Shown here one piece after another: positions 44,041 to 51,739 of a stretch of DNA of 64,000 nucleotides. This DNA comes from Candidatus Kaistia colombiensis (GTDB taxonomy: Bacteria; Pseudomonadota; Alphaproteobacteria; Rhizobiales; Kaistiaceae). The DNA is taken from assembly GCA_029203105.1 (NCBI GenBank), contig CP119318.1:1688501-1752500 (forward strand). The letters are read 5' to 3'. A program made the position numbers and the translations under genes. Below the pieces are notes generated by a model. It was given only the letters and a program-made list of their open reading frames with translations. It made no database searches and was not told the DNA's origin. Position 1 is the stretch's first letter. Every line of letters begins with the position of its first letter.

Positions 44041-44082
44041 CGCATTCCCCCAAGAGCATCGTGATGCGGATTCCGGCGTCTG

Positions 44083-44934
44083 TCATCCCTTGACCGCGCC
44101 GGCCGTCAGGCCGCGCAGCAAGTGGCGCTGGATCGCCATGTAGAAGAGGACCGGCAGGATCGAAAACGTCACCCCGGCTGCCATCAGCACGAAGAGCGGC
44201 GTATCGAGCTGGGTCATCAGCGTCGCCAGGCCGAGCGAGGCGGTATAGAGGTCGTTCCTGGTGATCAGCGTCGAGGCGAACAGATATTCGTTCCAGCTGG
44301 CGAAGAAGGCGATGACGCTGACGGCGACGAGGCCGGGCCGTGTCAGCGGCAGCACAACCAGCCAGAGCACCTTCCAGCGGTCGCAGCCGTCGATCAGCGC
44401 CGCCTCGACGATCTCCTTCGGCACAGCGTCGAAAGACGCCTTCAGCACCCAGGCGCAGAGCGGCACGACGAAGGCGGTATGGAGAAGGGCGAGCGCCCAC
44501 AGATTGTCGGTCCAGCCGAGATTTCTGTAGAGCGCCAGCACTGGGGCGACGACCACGGCCGCTGGCATCATCTGGGTGAACAGCAGCAGGAGCCCGAACG
44601 CGGTGCGCCCGCGCCAGTAGAGTCGAGACAGCGCATAGGCGGCTGGAATCACGAGGATCAGCGTGCCGATGACGGTGAGGCTGGCGACCAGGGTCGACAG
44701 CAGCAACCAGCGCGCGATCGGTTTTTCGGTGAAGAGCTGGAAGTAGGACGAGAACTCGATGCTGCCGGGCAGCAGCGGTGGCGGGAAGGAGAGCGATTCC
44801 GCGGAAGGCCGGATCGAGGAGACGATCATCCAGTAGACCGGAAAGAAGATGATCGCCGAGACGACGAGGATCGTCGCGCCGCGCAGCGCGTCCGCGAGCG
44901 AGGGCAGGCGGGATCCTGTGCGGAGCGCGCTCAT
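44083..44934 (-). CDS. CUT1 sugar ABC transporter permease (MalG type)
   Basis: Permease of 283 residues with the EAA loop EIVEAALIDGCDRWKVLWLVVLPL and six hydrophobic segments; the C-terminus LLRGLTAGAVKG is typical. ATG 44934 overlaps the MalF-type stop by 4 bases. No ATPase gene belongs to this operon. Confidence 0.91.
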   Translation of the reverse strand: MSALRTGSRLPSLADALRGATILVVSAIIFFPVYWMIVSSIRPSAESLSFPPPLLPGSIEFSSYFQLFTEKPIARWLLLSTLVASLTVIGTLILVIPAAYALSRLYWRGRTAFGLLLLFTQMMPAAVVVAPVLALYRNLGWTDNLWALALLHTAFVVPLCAWVLKASFDAVPKEIVEAALIDGCDRWKVLWLVVLPLTRPGLVAVSVIAFFASWNEYLFASTLITRNDLYTASLGLATLMTQLDTPLFVLMAAGVTFSILPVLFYMAIQRHLLRGLTAGAVKG

Positions 44935-45851
44935 TCCGGCGTCTCCATCCGGCGCTGCAGCAGGACGAAACAGAGCGTTGCCACAGCGGAGATCCCGAAG
45001 CCGACCACTGCGATCGCGCCGGCATAGCTGAAATTGTAGAAGCGGAAGGCCTGCATGTAGATCGCCGGCGCCAGCGTCGTCGTGGCGTCGACCGGCCCGC
45101 CACCGGTGATCAGCCAGATCAGGGTGAACTGCTGTGTCGAATAGATGAAGGCGAGCACGGCGAGCAGTGCGACGGTGCCGCGAATGCTGGGCAGGGTGAT
45201 GTAGCGGAACTGGGCGAGGCGCCCGGCGCGGTCGATCTTCGCCGCCTCATAGAGTTCGGTCGGCACGTTCTGTAGTGCCGAGAGCAGCACCAGCGAGTAG
45301 AAGGGAAAGCCCTTCCAGACGGTCGCGCCGATCACGACCAGCATGGCGAGAGTCGGGTCAAGCAGCCATTGCGGGTTCTCGGTCACGCCGGGGAAGAACC
45401 GCAGGAAGGCGTTGAACACGCCGAAGCTTGGATCGAGCATCAGCACGAAGGTAATGGCGACGGGCACTTCCGGGATCGCCCATGGCACGGTCAGGAGGCT
45501 TCGCACCACGCCGCGGCCTCGAAAGCTCCAGTTCATCAGCAGCGACAGCGACAGCCCGATCGCAAGGATGACGACGACGACGGAAAGCGTGAAGACGAGT
45601 GTATGGACAATCATGCGCCAGAAGTCGGGGTCGACCAGCATGGTGCGGTAATTGTCGAGCCCGAGGCCGGCCGGCGTGTCGAGGCTGAACAGCGCACCGC
45701 GGAGGATCGGATAGACCACCAGCGCGGCCTCGAGCGCCAGCATCGGAAGGATCAGCAGATAGGGAAAGGCGCGGCTGCCGACCACGCCGGCGCGGCGCGC
45801 GCGCCGGGTGCGGCTTGGGCGATCCGTCGTCTGGGTGAGCACCGAAGCCAT
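44931..45851 (-). CDS. CUT1 sugar ABC transporter permease (MalF type)
   Basis: Permease of 306 residues; the EAA loop is ELYEAAKIDRAGRLAQFRYITLP. I chose ATG 45851 (MASVLTQTTDRPSRTRRARR), since the longer open frame upstream runs through repeat DNA. It is coupled by overlap to the MalG-type gene. Confidence 0.9.
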   Translation of the reverse strand: MASVLTQTTDRPSRTRRARRAGVVGSRAFPYLLILPMLALEAALVVYPILRGALFSLDTPAGLGLDNYRTMLVDPDFWRMIVHTLVFTLSVVVVILAIGLSLSLLMNWSFRGRGVVRSLLTVPWAIPEVPVAITFVLMLDPSFGVFNAFLRFFPGVTENPQWLLDPTLAMLVVIGATVWKGFPFYSLVLLSALQNVPTELYEAAKIDRAGRLAQFRYITLPSIRGTVALLAVLAFIYSTQQFTLIWLITGGGPVDATTTLAPAIYMQAFRFYNFSYAGAIAVVGFGISAVATLCFVLLQRRMETPE

Positions 45852-45916
45852 TGCCAATACGCGATCCTCGAATGCGATGCGACCCCCGTCGCCGGGGTGA
45901 ATAGACCGCCCGCTCT

Positions 45917-46000
45917 CCGTCATCCCGGGCGGAGCCCGGAATCCATCCCGCCAGGAACCGGGAGGGACGGCATGGGTTCCCGCTTGCGCGAGGATGACGG
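45917..46000. repeat. Interspersed palindromic repeat, family 1, copy d
   Basis: Begins CCGTCATCCCGGGCGGAGCC and ends GCGCGAGGATGACGG. Same modular layout as the copies at 19786, 28133 and 40627; shortest of the four. Confidence 0.8.
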
Positions 46001-46028
46001 GGGAGGCGGTTGGTGCGAACTCTGTCTT

Positions 46029-46133
46029 CACCCCTCCCTGAGGGAGAGTTGGGGCCGAAGGTCCGGGTGAGGGGCAGGTCATCTCCAACCCCTCACCATC
46101 GGCCTTGTCATTGACCTCCCGGAGGTGGGAGGT
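46029..46133. repeat. Interspersed palindromic repeat, family 2, degenerate copy
   Basis: Contains CCCTCCCTGAGGGAGAG, then GGGTGAGGGG and CCCCTCACC, then GACCTCCCGGAGGTGGGAGG. The modules match the copies at 31612 and 35586 but the arms are shorter and the order is rearranged. Confidence 0.65.
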
Positions 46134-46155
46134 GGCAGCAGAACCCGCGCCCGGC

Positions 46156-47469
46156 TCAGAGCCGGGTGGCGAGTGCTTCGAGCTGGCGCTGCGCGCCGTC
46201 CATCGCCGTCTTCACGGAACCGCCGGGGCGCAGCGCGCTCTGGAAGTTCTGCATGATGATGCGGCCGAACTGGTCGTCGGCGAAGGCGAAATCACCCATC
46301 ACGTCGATCGGCGACACCTGCTTCGCCTCGTTGAAGCCCGTCACCCAGGGCTTGTCGGCGAGGAAGGCGCGGAATTTCTCCGACTTTGCCGCCAGGTCAT
46401 AGGGCGGCATGACGTAGAGATTGGTGATCATCAGATCAGCCATGATTTCGGGCGTCATGACGAACTGGATGAACGCTTTGGCGCCGTCCGAATTCTTGCC
46501 CTTGAGCGCGATCAGCGGATGGATACGGTCAAGCGAGCGGCGGCTCGCCCAGGGCGGGGCGGCCGAGCGCAGGTCTGGATAGATGTTGGGGTTGGTGGCG
46601 CGTAGCACCACGACCGTTGGGTTGACGCCGAAAGCCTGGGCGACGCGGCCATCGGCGGCGAGCTTCATGATCGCGCTCTGCGCCGTGCCCTGCGGCACGC
46701 CCGCCTCGTAGAGGCTGCGCCAGAGTTCGAGGCCCTTCACCACTTCCGGCGAATTGGCGAGCGGCGTCTTGCCTTCGGCCCATTTGCCGTCGAAGGGCAG
46801 GCAGAAATTCTGCAGCTGGAACCACCACTCGCCGGAATCGGCGATGACATTGGTCAGCGCGATGCCGAACTGGTCCGGCCGCTTGGTCAGCTTGGCGGTG
46901 CTGTCGATCCAGTCTTCCGGCGTCGCCGCCGGCTTCAACCCCGCCTTCTCGAACAGCGCCTTGTTGTAGACGAGGGCGAAATTCACGTCGATCGCCGAAA
47001 GGCCGTAGAGCTTGCCGTCCTTGCGCAGGAATTCGTGACCGCCGGAGGGCGTGATGCCGAGCGCCTTGACGACGTCGTCGAGCGGCTCGGCGAGCTGGAA
47101 CTTGCGGATCACCTGGGCCGAGAGGTCGGGCATCGCCATCAGGATGTCGGCGTCGATGCCGCCAGCCTGGGCCTGGATGACCACGTTGGAGACGTACTGG
47201 CTGGCGGGCCAGCCGGTCCATTCGACCAGATACTTGTCCTGTGACTGGTTGAACTTCTCGATGACGGCGTTCCAGCCCTCCTTCTCGCCGGGCTGGAACT
47301 GCTCCCAGCTCATCAGCTTGAGCTTGGTGCGCTCGGCGGCGCGCGCCGGCCGGCTCGCGAAGGACGTGGTGGCGATCGCGCCGCCCATGACGGCCGCGCC
47401 CGCCAGCAGCTGGCGTCGCGTCGGGCGAATGCCCGACAGCGTGGAAGACGGCCTGTACAGCTTTGTCAT
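46156..47469 (-). CDS. CUT1 sugar ABC transporter substrate-binding protein (Tat-type signal)
   Basis: A 437-residue periplasmic binding protein, family 1. The N-terminus carries a twin-arginine signal (RPTRRQLLAGAAVMGGAIATTSFASRPARA reduced: TRRQLLAG core), suggesting export of the folded protein. The mature part has LKLMSWEQFQPGEKEGW and ends in an MalE-like pattern. ATG 47469 follows GGGAGGAG. A 21-base palindromic region upstream (47532-47552) is the likely operator. First gene of the leftward operon with two permeases, a dehydratase, a dehydrogenase and an aldolase. Confidence 0.9.
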   Translation of the reverse strand: MTKLYRPSSTLSGIRPTRRQLLAGAAVMGGAIATTSFASRPARAAERTKLKLMSWEQFQPGEKEGWNAVIEKFNQSQDKYLVEWTGWPASQYVSNVVIQAQAGGIDADILMAMPDLSAQVIRKFQLAEPLDDVVKALGITPSGGHEFLRKDGKLYGLSAIDVNFALVYNKALFEKAGLKPAATPEDWIDSTAKLTKRPDQFGIALTNVIADSGEWWFQLQNFCLPFDGKWAEGKTPLANSPEVVKGLELWRSLYEAGVPQGTAQSAIMKLAADGRVAQAFGVNPTVVVLRATNPNIYPDLRSAAPPWASRRSLDRIHPLIALKGKNSDGAKAFIQFVMTPEIMADLMITNLYVMPPYDLAAKSEKFRAFLADKPWVTGFNEAKQVSPIDVMGDFAFADDQFGRIIMQNFQSALRPGGSVKTAMDGAQRQLEALATRL

Positions 47470-47531
47470 GCTCGTTCTCCTCCCTCGGCATGCGGCGGGA
47501 CGCGCGCACGCGGCAAGGCGGCTTGATCCGC

Positions 47532-47552
47532 CATTGTTAATTGTTAACAATG
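47532..47552. promoter_or_regulatory. GntR-type operator upstream of the importer operon
   Basis: CATTGTTAA (47532-47540) and TTAACAATG (47544-47552) are perfect 9-base arms 3 bases apart. Nested within is the perfect 12-base palindrome ATTGTTAACAAT (47540-47551). A near copy stands at 48321-48332 on the other side of the GntR gene. The site lies 63 bases before the binding-protein start. Confidence 0.65.
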
Positions 47553-47603
47553 AAACGATAGCATGAGAGGGCGGGCTGTCAAGCAAGGGGCCGATGGTCT
47601 GCG

Positions 47604-48308
47604 CTACTCGGCGGCGGCGGGAGCGCCTTGCTGCAGATGTTCGCGGAGGCGGCCATAGGCGGCCTGGATATGTTCGTCGATACTCGCAACGGCCCGGGCG
47701 GTGTCGCGATCGCGCACAAGCTTCAGCAGGCCGGAATGGTCCCGGTACCAGGAGGTCAGGTAGTCGTCCGGCAGGCCGTCGCGCAGCAGCAGGAAGACGA
47801 AGATCTGCGAGCGCAGCGCCTCCCAGGCGCGGTAGAGCCTGCCATGATGCGCGGCGCGGAACAGCGCGTCATGGAAGTCGATATCGAGTTCGGCGACGCG
47901 GCGGCGCGTCATGCTGGCGCGCGGAATGGATTGAAAAAGCAGAAGAATTGCGTCGAGCGGCGCGAGATCTGCCTCAGTAGCCTTCAGGCAGACATTCTCC
48001 ATGGCCAGTCGCTCCAGCGCCCGCCGCAGGCTGTAGATCTCGTCCGCATCCTCGATCGAGACATGCGCCACGGTGGCGCCGCGATGGGTTTCGTGGACCA
48101 CCAGTCCTTCCTGCTGCAGGCGGAAGATCGCTTGCCGGATCGGGCCGCGGCTGACGCTCAGATTCTCCGCCAGCTCGTCCTCGATCAGCCGCTCTCCGCT
48201 CTTGATCCGTCCGCTCAGGATCGCTTCGCGGATCGAATCGGCGACATCGTCGGTCAGCACCCTGCGCTGGCGGCGCTCAAGGGGAGGCGTCATTGGGCTC
48301 TTGCTCAT
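47604..48308 (-). CDS. GntR family transcriptional regulator (FCD domain)
   Basis: A 234-residue regulator: winged helix with SGERLIEDELAENLSVSRGP and IRQAIFRLQQEGLV (about residues 30-75), then an all-helical FCD effector domain (about 90-215) with LDIDFHDALFRAAHHGRL carrying the usual metal-binding His. FCD-type GntR proteins sense carboxylic acids and often control sugar-acid catabolism. It lies between two matching palindromes, one before the importer operon and one in its own divergent promoter. Confidence 0.9.
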   Translation of the reverse strand: MSKSPMTPPLERRQRRVLTDDVADSIREAILSGRIKSGERLIEDELAENLSVSRGPIRQAIFRLQQEGLVVHETHRGATVAHVSIEDADEIYSLRRALERLAMENVCLKATEADLAPLDAILLLFQSIPRASMTRRRVAELDIDFHDALFRAAHHGRLYRAWEALRSQIFVFLLLRDGLPDDYLTSWYRDHSGLLKLVRDRDTARAVASIDEHIQAAYGRLREHLQQGAPAAAE

Positions 48309-48320
48309 TGCTACAGTCTA

Positions 48321-48332
48321 CTGTTAACAATC
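48321..48332. promoter_or_regulatory. Second GntR-type operator in the divergent promoter
   Basis: CTGTTAACAATC contains the perfect 8-base palindrome TGTTAACA and matches 10 of 12 positions of the ATTGTTAACAAT site at 47540-47551 when read on the minus strand. It stands between the GntR gene and the rightward 2-hydroxyacid dehydrogenase gene and could control both. Confidence 0.6.
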
Positions 48333-48377
48333 CATCGAACGCCAGCAGGAATGTGGCGAGGAACGGCAGGAAGCATT

Positions 48378-49415
48378 ATGCGCATTTTGAAAGCCAATTG
48401 GTATCCGCCCGAGAATCCGGAGCTGATCGAGCTCTTCGGGTCGAAGGCGGAATTTGATATCGATCCGATCCCCGCCGATGCCGGATATCGTCTGGCGCGC
48501 TCGCGCAGCGCCGCCGCCGATGCCGTGATCAACTGCTCGGCCACCCATCTCCTGCCGGCCGACCTCGACGATTTCGAGAACTGCAAGATCGTCGTGCGCG
48601 AGGGCGTCGGCTACGACAATCTCGACCTCGAGGGCTGGGGCGCGCGCGGCGTTCCCGTCTGCAACGTGCCGGACTACGGCACGACCGAAGTGGCCGACCA
48701 CGCGCTGGCGCTGATGCTGGCGCTGACCCGCGGCACTGACACCTATGATCGTCTGCTGAACAGCGATCCCGCCCATGGCTGGAGCTTTTCGCGGGCGCCG
48801 CTGGTCCGGCGCCTGCGCGGCGCGACCTTCGGCGTCGTCGGCCTCGGCCGCATCGGTCTGGCCGCCGCCCGTCGCGCCGCCGCCTTCGACATGCGCGTCG
48901 TCTTCTACGATCCGCATCTGTCGAACGGCGTCGAACTGTCGACCGGCTATGAGCGGGTCCACAGCCTTGCCGAGCTGATGTCGATTAGCGACGTGCTCAG
49001 CCTGCACGCGCCGCGCAGTGCCGAGACGACCGGCATGATCAACGCGGCCGCCCTGGCCGCAGCCAAGCCTGGCCTGATCCTGGTCAACACGGCGCGCGGT
49101 CCGATCGTCGACCTCGATGCACTTTACGATGCGATGAAGGATGGACGCGTCGCGGGCGCCGGTCTCGATGTGCTGCCGCAGGAGCCGGCCGATCGCAGCC
49201 AGAAGCTGATCGCCGCCTGGGCGGCGAACGAGCCCTGGATCCTTGGTCGCCTGGTGCTGTCGCCGCACGCCGCCTTCTACAGCCCTGCCGCGATGAAGGA
49301 CATGCAGCGCAAGGCGGTCGAGTGCATCCTCGCCTATCTGAACGAGGGGCGCCTCACCAACTGCGTCAATCGCGAGTTCCTGGTGACGCCGGCCAAGGTG
49401 CGCAAGGCGTCCTGA
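48378..49415 (+). CDS. C-terminal-binding-protein-like D-2-hydroxyacid dehydrogenase
   Basis: A 345-residue dehydrogenase resembling CtBP/phosphoglycerate dehydrogenase-like proteins. It has VVREGVGYDNLDLEGWGARGVPVCNVPDYGTTEVADHAL reduced to the core GVGYDNLD and NVPDYGTTEVADHA, the nucleotide motif GVVGLGRIGLAAARR, and Arg/Glu/His in NTARGPIVD, DVLPQEP and LSPHAAFYS. It diverges from the GntR regulator with a shared operator. Probable role: oxidation or reduction of a 2-hydroxy acid intermediate of this sugar-acid gene set. Confidence 0.87.
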   Translation: MRILKANWYPPENPELIELFGSKAEFDIDPIPADAGYRLARSRSAAADAVINCSATHLLPADLDDFENCKIVVREGVGYDNLDLEGWGARGVPVCNVPDYGTTEVADHALALMLALTRGTDTYDRLLNSDPAHGWSFSRAPLVRRLRGATFGVVGLGRIGLAAARRAAAFDMRVVFYDPHLSNGVELSTGYERVHSLAELMSISDVLSLHAPRSAETTGMINAAALAAAKPGLILVNTARGPIVDLDALYDAMKDGRVAGAGLDVLPQEPADRSQKLIAAWAANEPWILGRLVLSPHAAFYSPAAMKDMQRKAVECILAYLNEGRLTNCVNREFLVTPAKVRKAS

Positions 49416-49442
49416 GCCGAGGGTTCGAGAAACCAGGCAGAA

Positions 49443-49476
49443 AGAAGGGTGGCGATCGCAGGATCGCCACCCTTCT
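49443..49476. terminator. Bidirectional terminator hairpin
   Basis: AGAAGGGTGGCGATC and GATCGCCACCCTTCT make a perfect 15-base stem with loop GCAG, between the converging hydroxyacid dehydrogenase and Ldh-family genes. T-runs are short, but the stem is very strong. Confidence 0.85.
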
Positions 49477-49495
49477 GCATTTCGAATGCCGAAAT

Positions 49496-50584
49496 TCAGC
49501 CGGCGTCGGCGGTGGCGGCCGGGACCTTCACGCCATACTGGGCGGCGAAGCCTTCGAGCGCGCCCCAGGTGACGTTGTCGACCGGAATGCCGTCGACGGC
49601 GCGTTTCTTCGCCTCGGCCTTCTCGATGTCGGACGGGGCATAGACCTTCTGGCCGGGCTTGGCCGGCTGGGCGCGCAGGTCGGCGAGAAAGTCTGTGATG
49701 CGCGCGTCGAAGGCTGAAAGCGCCTGGAACACTGCCGGCGACAGCACAATGAAGAAATGGCCGATCTGGATCGGCTTGGAGAAGTCCGGACCGTTGAACG
49801 AGGCCATCGTCTTGCCATGGCCCATGCCGGTGAAGGCCGAGCAGAGCAGGTCGACCATGCCAGCGAGGCCCGAACCCTTGTAGCCATAGTCGGCACCGCC
49901 GACCGGGGCGACCCAGACGGCCGCGTTGGCGTCAGTGGTGAACTCGCCCTTGTCGTCGACCGCGACCTCTTCCGGCAGCGGCTGGCCGGTGGCGCGGCGC
50001 AGGCCGACGCGGTTGAACGGGATCGAACTGGTGGCCATGTCGAGCACCATCGGATCCTCGCCCTCGACCGGCACGGCGAAGGAGAGCGGGTTGGTGCCGA
50101 AGAAGGCCGAGGCGCCGCCATGCGGGATCACCATGGCATCGGCATGGGTCATGCCGATGGCGACAAAGCCCTTGGTGGCGGCATAGCGCGTGTAGACGCC
50201 GGTGGCGCCGTGATGGGTCGAGCGGCCGACGGTTGCGACCGCCACGCCGGTCTTCTCGGCGAGCTTGGCGGCCTCGTCGATGGCACGGTAGCTGGCGTAG
50301 TGGCCGAGGCCGTCATCGGCGTCGACATGCACGGCCGAAGCGGCCTTCTCGGTGACGGTGAGCGTCGGCGTCTTGTTGATGCGGCCGCCGGCGAGACCTT
50401 GCATATAAAACGGGATCAGGCGGACGCCATGCGTGTCGTAGGCGCGGGCCGAGGCGTCGACCACGGCGCGGGCGCAGGCTTCGGCGCTCTCGCGGTTCAC
50501 GCCGGCTGCGGTGAACAGCTCAGCGACGAACAGTTCGACGTCACGGGCCGCGGCACGAATGCCCGCGATCTTTTCCAGGGCCAT
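49496..50584 (-). CDS. Ldh family (malate/L-lactate/ureidoglycolate-type) oxidoreductase
   Basis: A 362-residue NAD(P)-dependent dehydrogenase of the Ldh/YlbC/YiaK family. It has RAYDTHGVRLIPFYMQGLAGG, the catalytic His in VGRSTHHGATGVY, and the conserved FGTNPLSFAVPVEGEDPMVLDMATS and GYKGSGLAGMVDLLCSAFTG. Known activities include 2,3-diketo-L-gulonate reduction and malate or ureidoglycolate oxidation. ATG 50584 follows GAGGATGAAG. It lies downstream of the BtpA-like gene but has its own palindromic operator (50715-50726). Confidence 0.87.
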   Translation of the reverse strand: MALEKIAGIRAAARDVELFVAELFTAAGVNRESAEACARAVVDASARAYDTHGVRLIPFYMQGLAGGRINKTPTLTVTEKAASAVHVDADDGLGHYASYRAIDEAAKLAEKTGVAVATVGRSTHHGATGVYTRYAATKGFVAIGMTHADAMVIPHGGASAFFGTNPLSFAVPVEGEDPMVLDMATSSIPFNRVGLRRATGQPLPEEVAVDDKGEFTTDANAAVWVAPVGGADYGYKGSGLAGMVDLLCSAFTGMGHGKTMASFNGPDFSKPIQIGHFFIVLSPAVFQALSAFDARITDFLADLRAQPAKPGQKVYAPSDIEKAEAKKRAVDGIPVDNVTWGALEGFAAQYGVKVPAATADAG

Positions 50585-50714
50585 GTCTTCATCCTCGAGC
50601 AAGCGCTGAACCTGGATCCGACGGGCGGCGTCGCGGTTCACCAATGTCAAAAGCTGCGGAGGTGGTCGAGCACGGGATTCGCGCGCCAAGCCGCCGCGAG
50701 ATCTCGTCTAAGGC

Positions 50715-50726
50715 GAAACCGGTTTC
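50715..50726. promoter_or_regulatory. LacI-type palindrome upstream of the Ldh-family gene
   Basis: GAAACCGGTTTC is a perfect 12-base palindrome with a central CG, the usual shape of LacI/GalR-family operators. It lies 130 bases before the Ldh-family start. The only LacI-family regulator in the window is at 33146, whose likely target (40492) looks different, so the regulator here may lie elsewhere. Confidence 0.5.
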
Positions 50727-50850
50727 TATTCAAATGATGATTGACAGTGAAGTCGGCCCAAACGCTGGGGAAGCTGCGAGATTTGCAGGGTGTGGCTGGA
50801 AAGCGCGGCATTTCTCCGACAGGGCCGGCGAGGAAGGCGGTGGTGGGAAC

Positions 50851-50886
50851 GTTGCTCCGGCCCGCCGCGAGGCGGGTCGGAGCAAC
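50851..50886 (-). terminator. Strong hairpin after the BtpA-like gene
   Basis: GTTGCTCCGGCCCGCC and GGCGGGTCGGAGCAAC pair over 16 positions (one G-T) around loop GCGA, 12 bases past the BtpA-like stop. There is no long T-run. It likely ends or protects the DeoR-BtpA transcript. Confidence 0.78.
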
Positions 50887-50897
50887 GATTTCGAGGC

Positions 50898-51698
50898 TTA
50901 GCGCAGCTTGTTCACGACATCCATGAAGCGCTTGACGCGGTCGGCGTCGACGGCGTTCCAGGTGTAGCCGTCCACCTTGAAGTGGGTACCGATCACGACG
51001 CCGCTGGCGAAGTTGAAGATATCGGTGACGTTGTTGATGTTGACGCCGGTGTTGGCGAAGATCGGCACGCTCGTCACCGTCTCAGCCACCTTGCGCAGGT
51101 TGGACGCGTCGGCCGGTTCGCCGGTGATCGGGCCCGAGACGAGGATCGCGTCGGCGAGCGACGAGAAGACGGCGCTCTTGGCCCGCAGCTCGATCGGGCG
51201 CTGGTCGAGCGAATGGGCGAATTCCGCGTTGATGTTGAAGAGCAGCTTCATGTCATCGCGGCCGAGATTGTGGCGCAGGCGCGAGGCCACGGCGCAATTC
51301 GGCTCCCAGATGCCCATGTCGGACGCGAACACGCCGGTGAAGATCTCGCGCACGAAGGACGCGCCGGTGACGGCGCCGATCGAGACCGAGGCGATCGGAT
51401 CCCAAAGATAGTTGACGCCGAACGGCACCTTCAGCTCGGGCTTGATCGCCTGGACGATGGCCGACATCGCGGCGACGCCCGACGGTGCGCCCTTGAAGAC
51501 GTAGGGGCGATCATTCTCGTTGCCGAACATGATGGCGTCGACACCGCCGGCCTGGAGCTTCTCGACGTCGGCGAGCGCGTCGTCGATCAGCTTGTTCAGG
51601 CCGCCCTTGGCGTCATAGAGCGGCGAACCCGGCAGGGCGCCGATATGCGACATCGAGATGACGACCTTCTTCTTGTCGCCGAAAAAGTCAAAAACCAT
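50898..51698 (-). CDS. BtpA/SgcQ family protein
   Basis: A 266-residue TIM-barrel-type protein of the BtpA family, named after a cyanobacterial photosystem I biogenesis protein and including SgcQ of E. coli. Family segments visible are VISMSHIGALPGSPLYD, GGVDAIMFGNENDRPY, FGVNYLWDP, ILVSGPITG and VPIFANTGVN. The biochemical function of this family is not settled; a nucleosidase-like or sugar-phosphate role has been suggested for sgc-type operons. ATG 51698 has GGAGCGG upstream. It follows the DeoR gene closely and is probably co-transcribed with it. Confidence 0.85.
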   Translation of the reverse strand: MVFDFFGDKKKVVISMSHIGALPGSPLYDAKGGLNKLIDDALADVEKLQAGGVDAIMFGNENDRPYVFKGAPSGVAAMSAIVQAIKPELKVPFGVNYLWDPIASVSIGAVTGASFVREIFTGVFASDMGIWEPNCAVASRLRHNLGRDDMKLLFNINAEFAHSLDQRPIELRAKSAVFSSLADAILVSGPITGEPADASNLRKVAETVTSVPIFANTGVNINNVTDIFNFASGVVIGTHFKVDGYTWNAVDADRVKRFMDVVNKLR

Positions 51699-51739
51699 AG
51701 TCCGCTCCATTGCGAGAGAAACAGGGGAAGGGGTGGAAC

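Larger units (their letters stand above)
45852..46155. other. 304-base gene-free stretch made largely of repeats
   Basis: Between the binding-protein and MalF-type genes of one importer. It contains family 1 copy d (45917-46000) directly followed by a family 2 element (46029-46133), leaving almost no unique sequence. No gene seen. Confidence 0.75.
50585..50897. other. 313-base gene-free stretch with operator and terminator
   Basis: It holds the promoter side of the Ldh-family gene with the perfect palindrome GAAACCGGTTTC (50715-50726) and the very strong hairpin at 50851-50886 that follows the BtpA-like gene. No gene seen. Confidence 0.7.

Noticed and set aside
28133..46000. The four related repeats as a CRISPR array
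   Set aside because: Copies are kilobases apart with no regular spacers and have inverted internal structure; they are interspersed palindromic elements.
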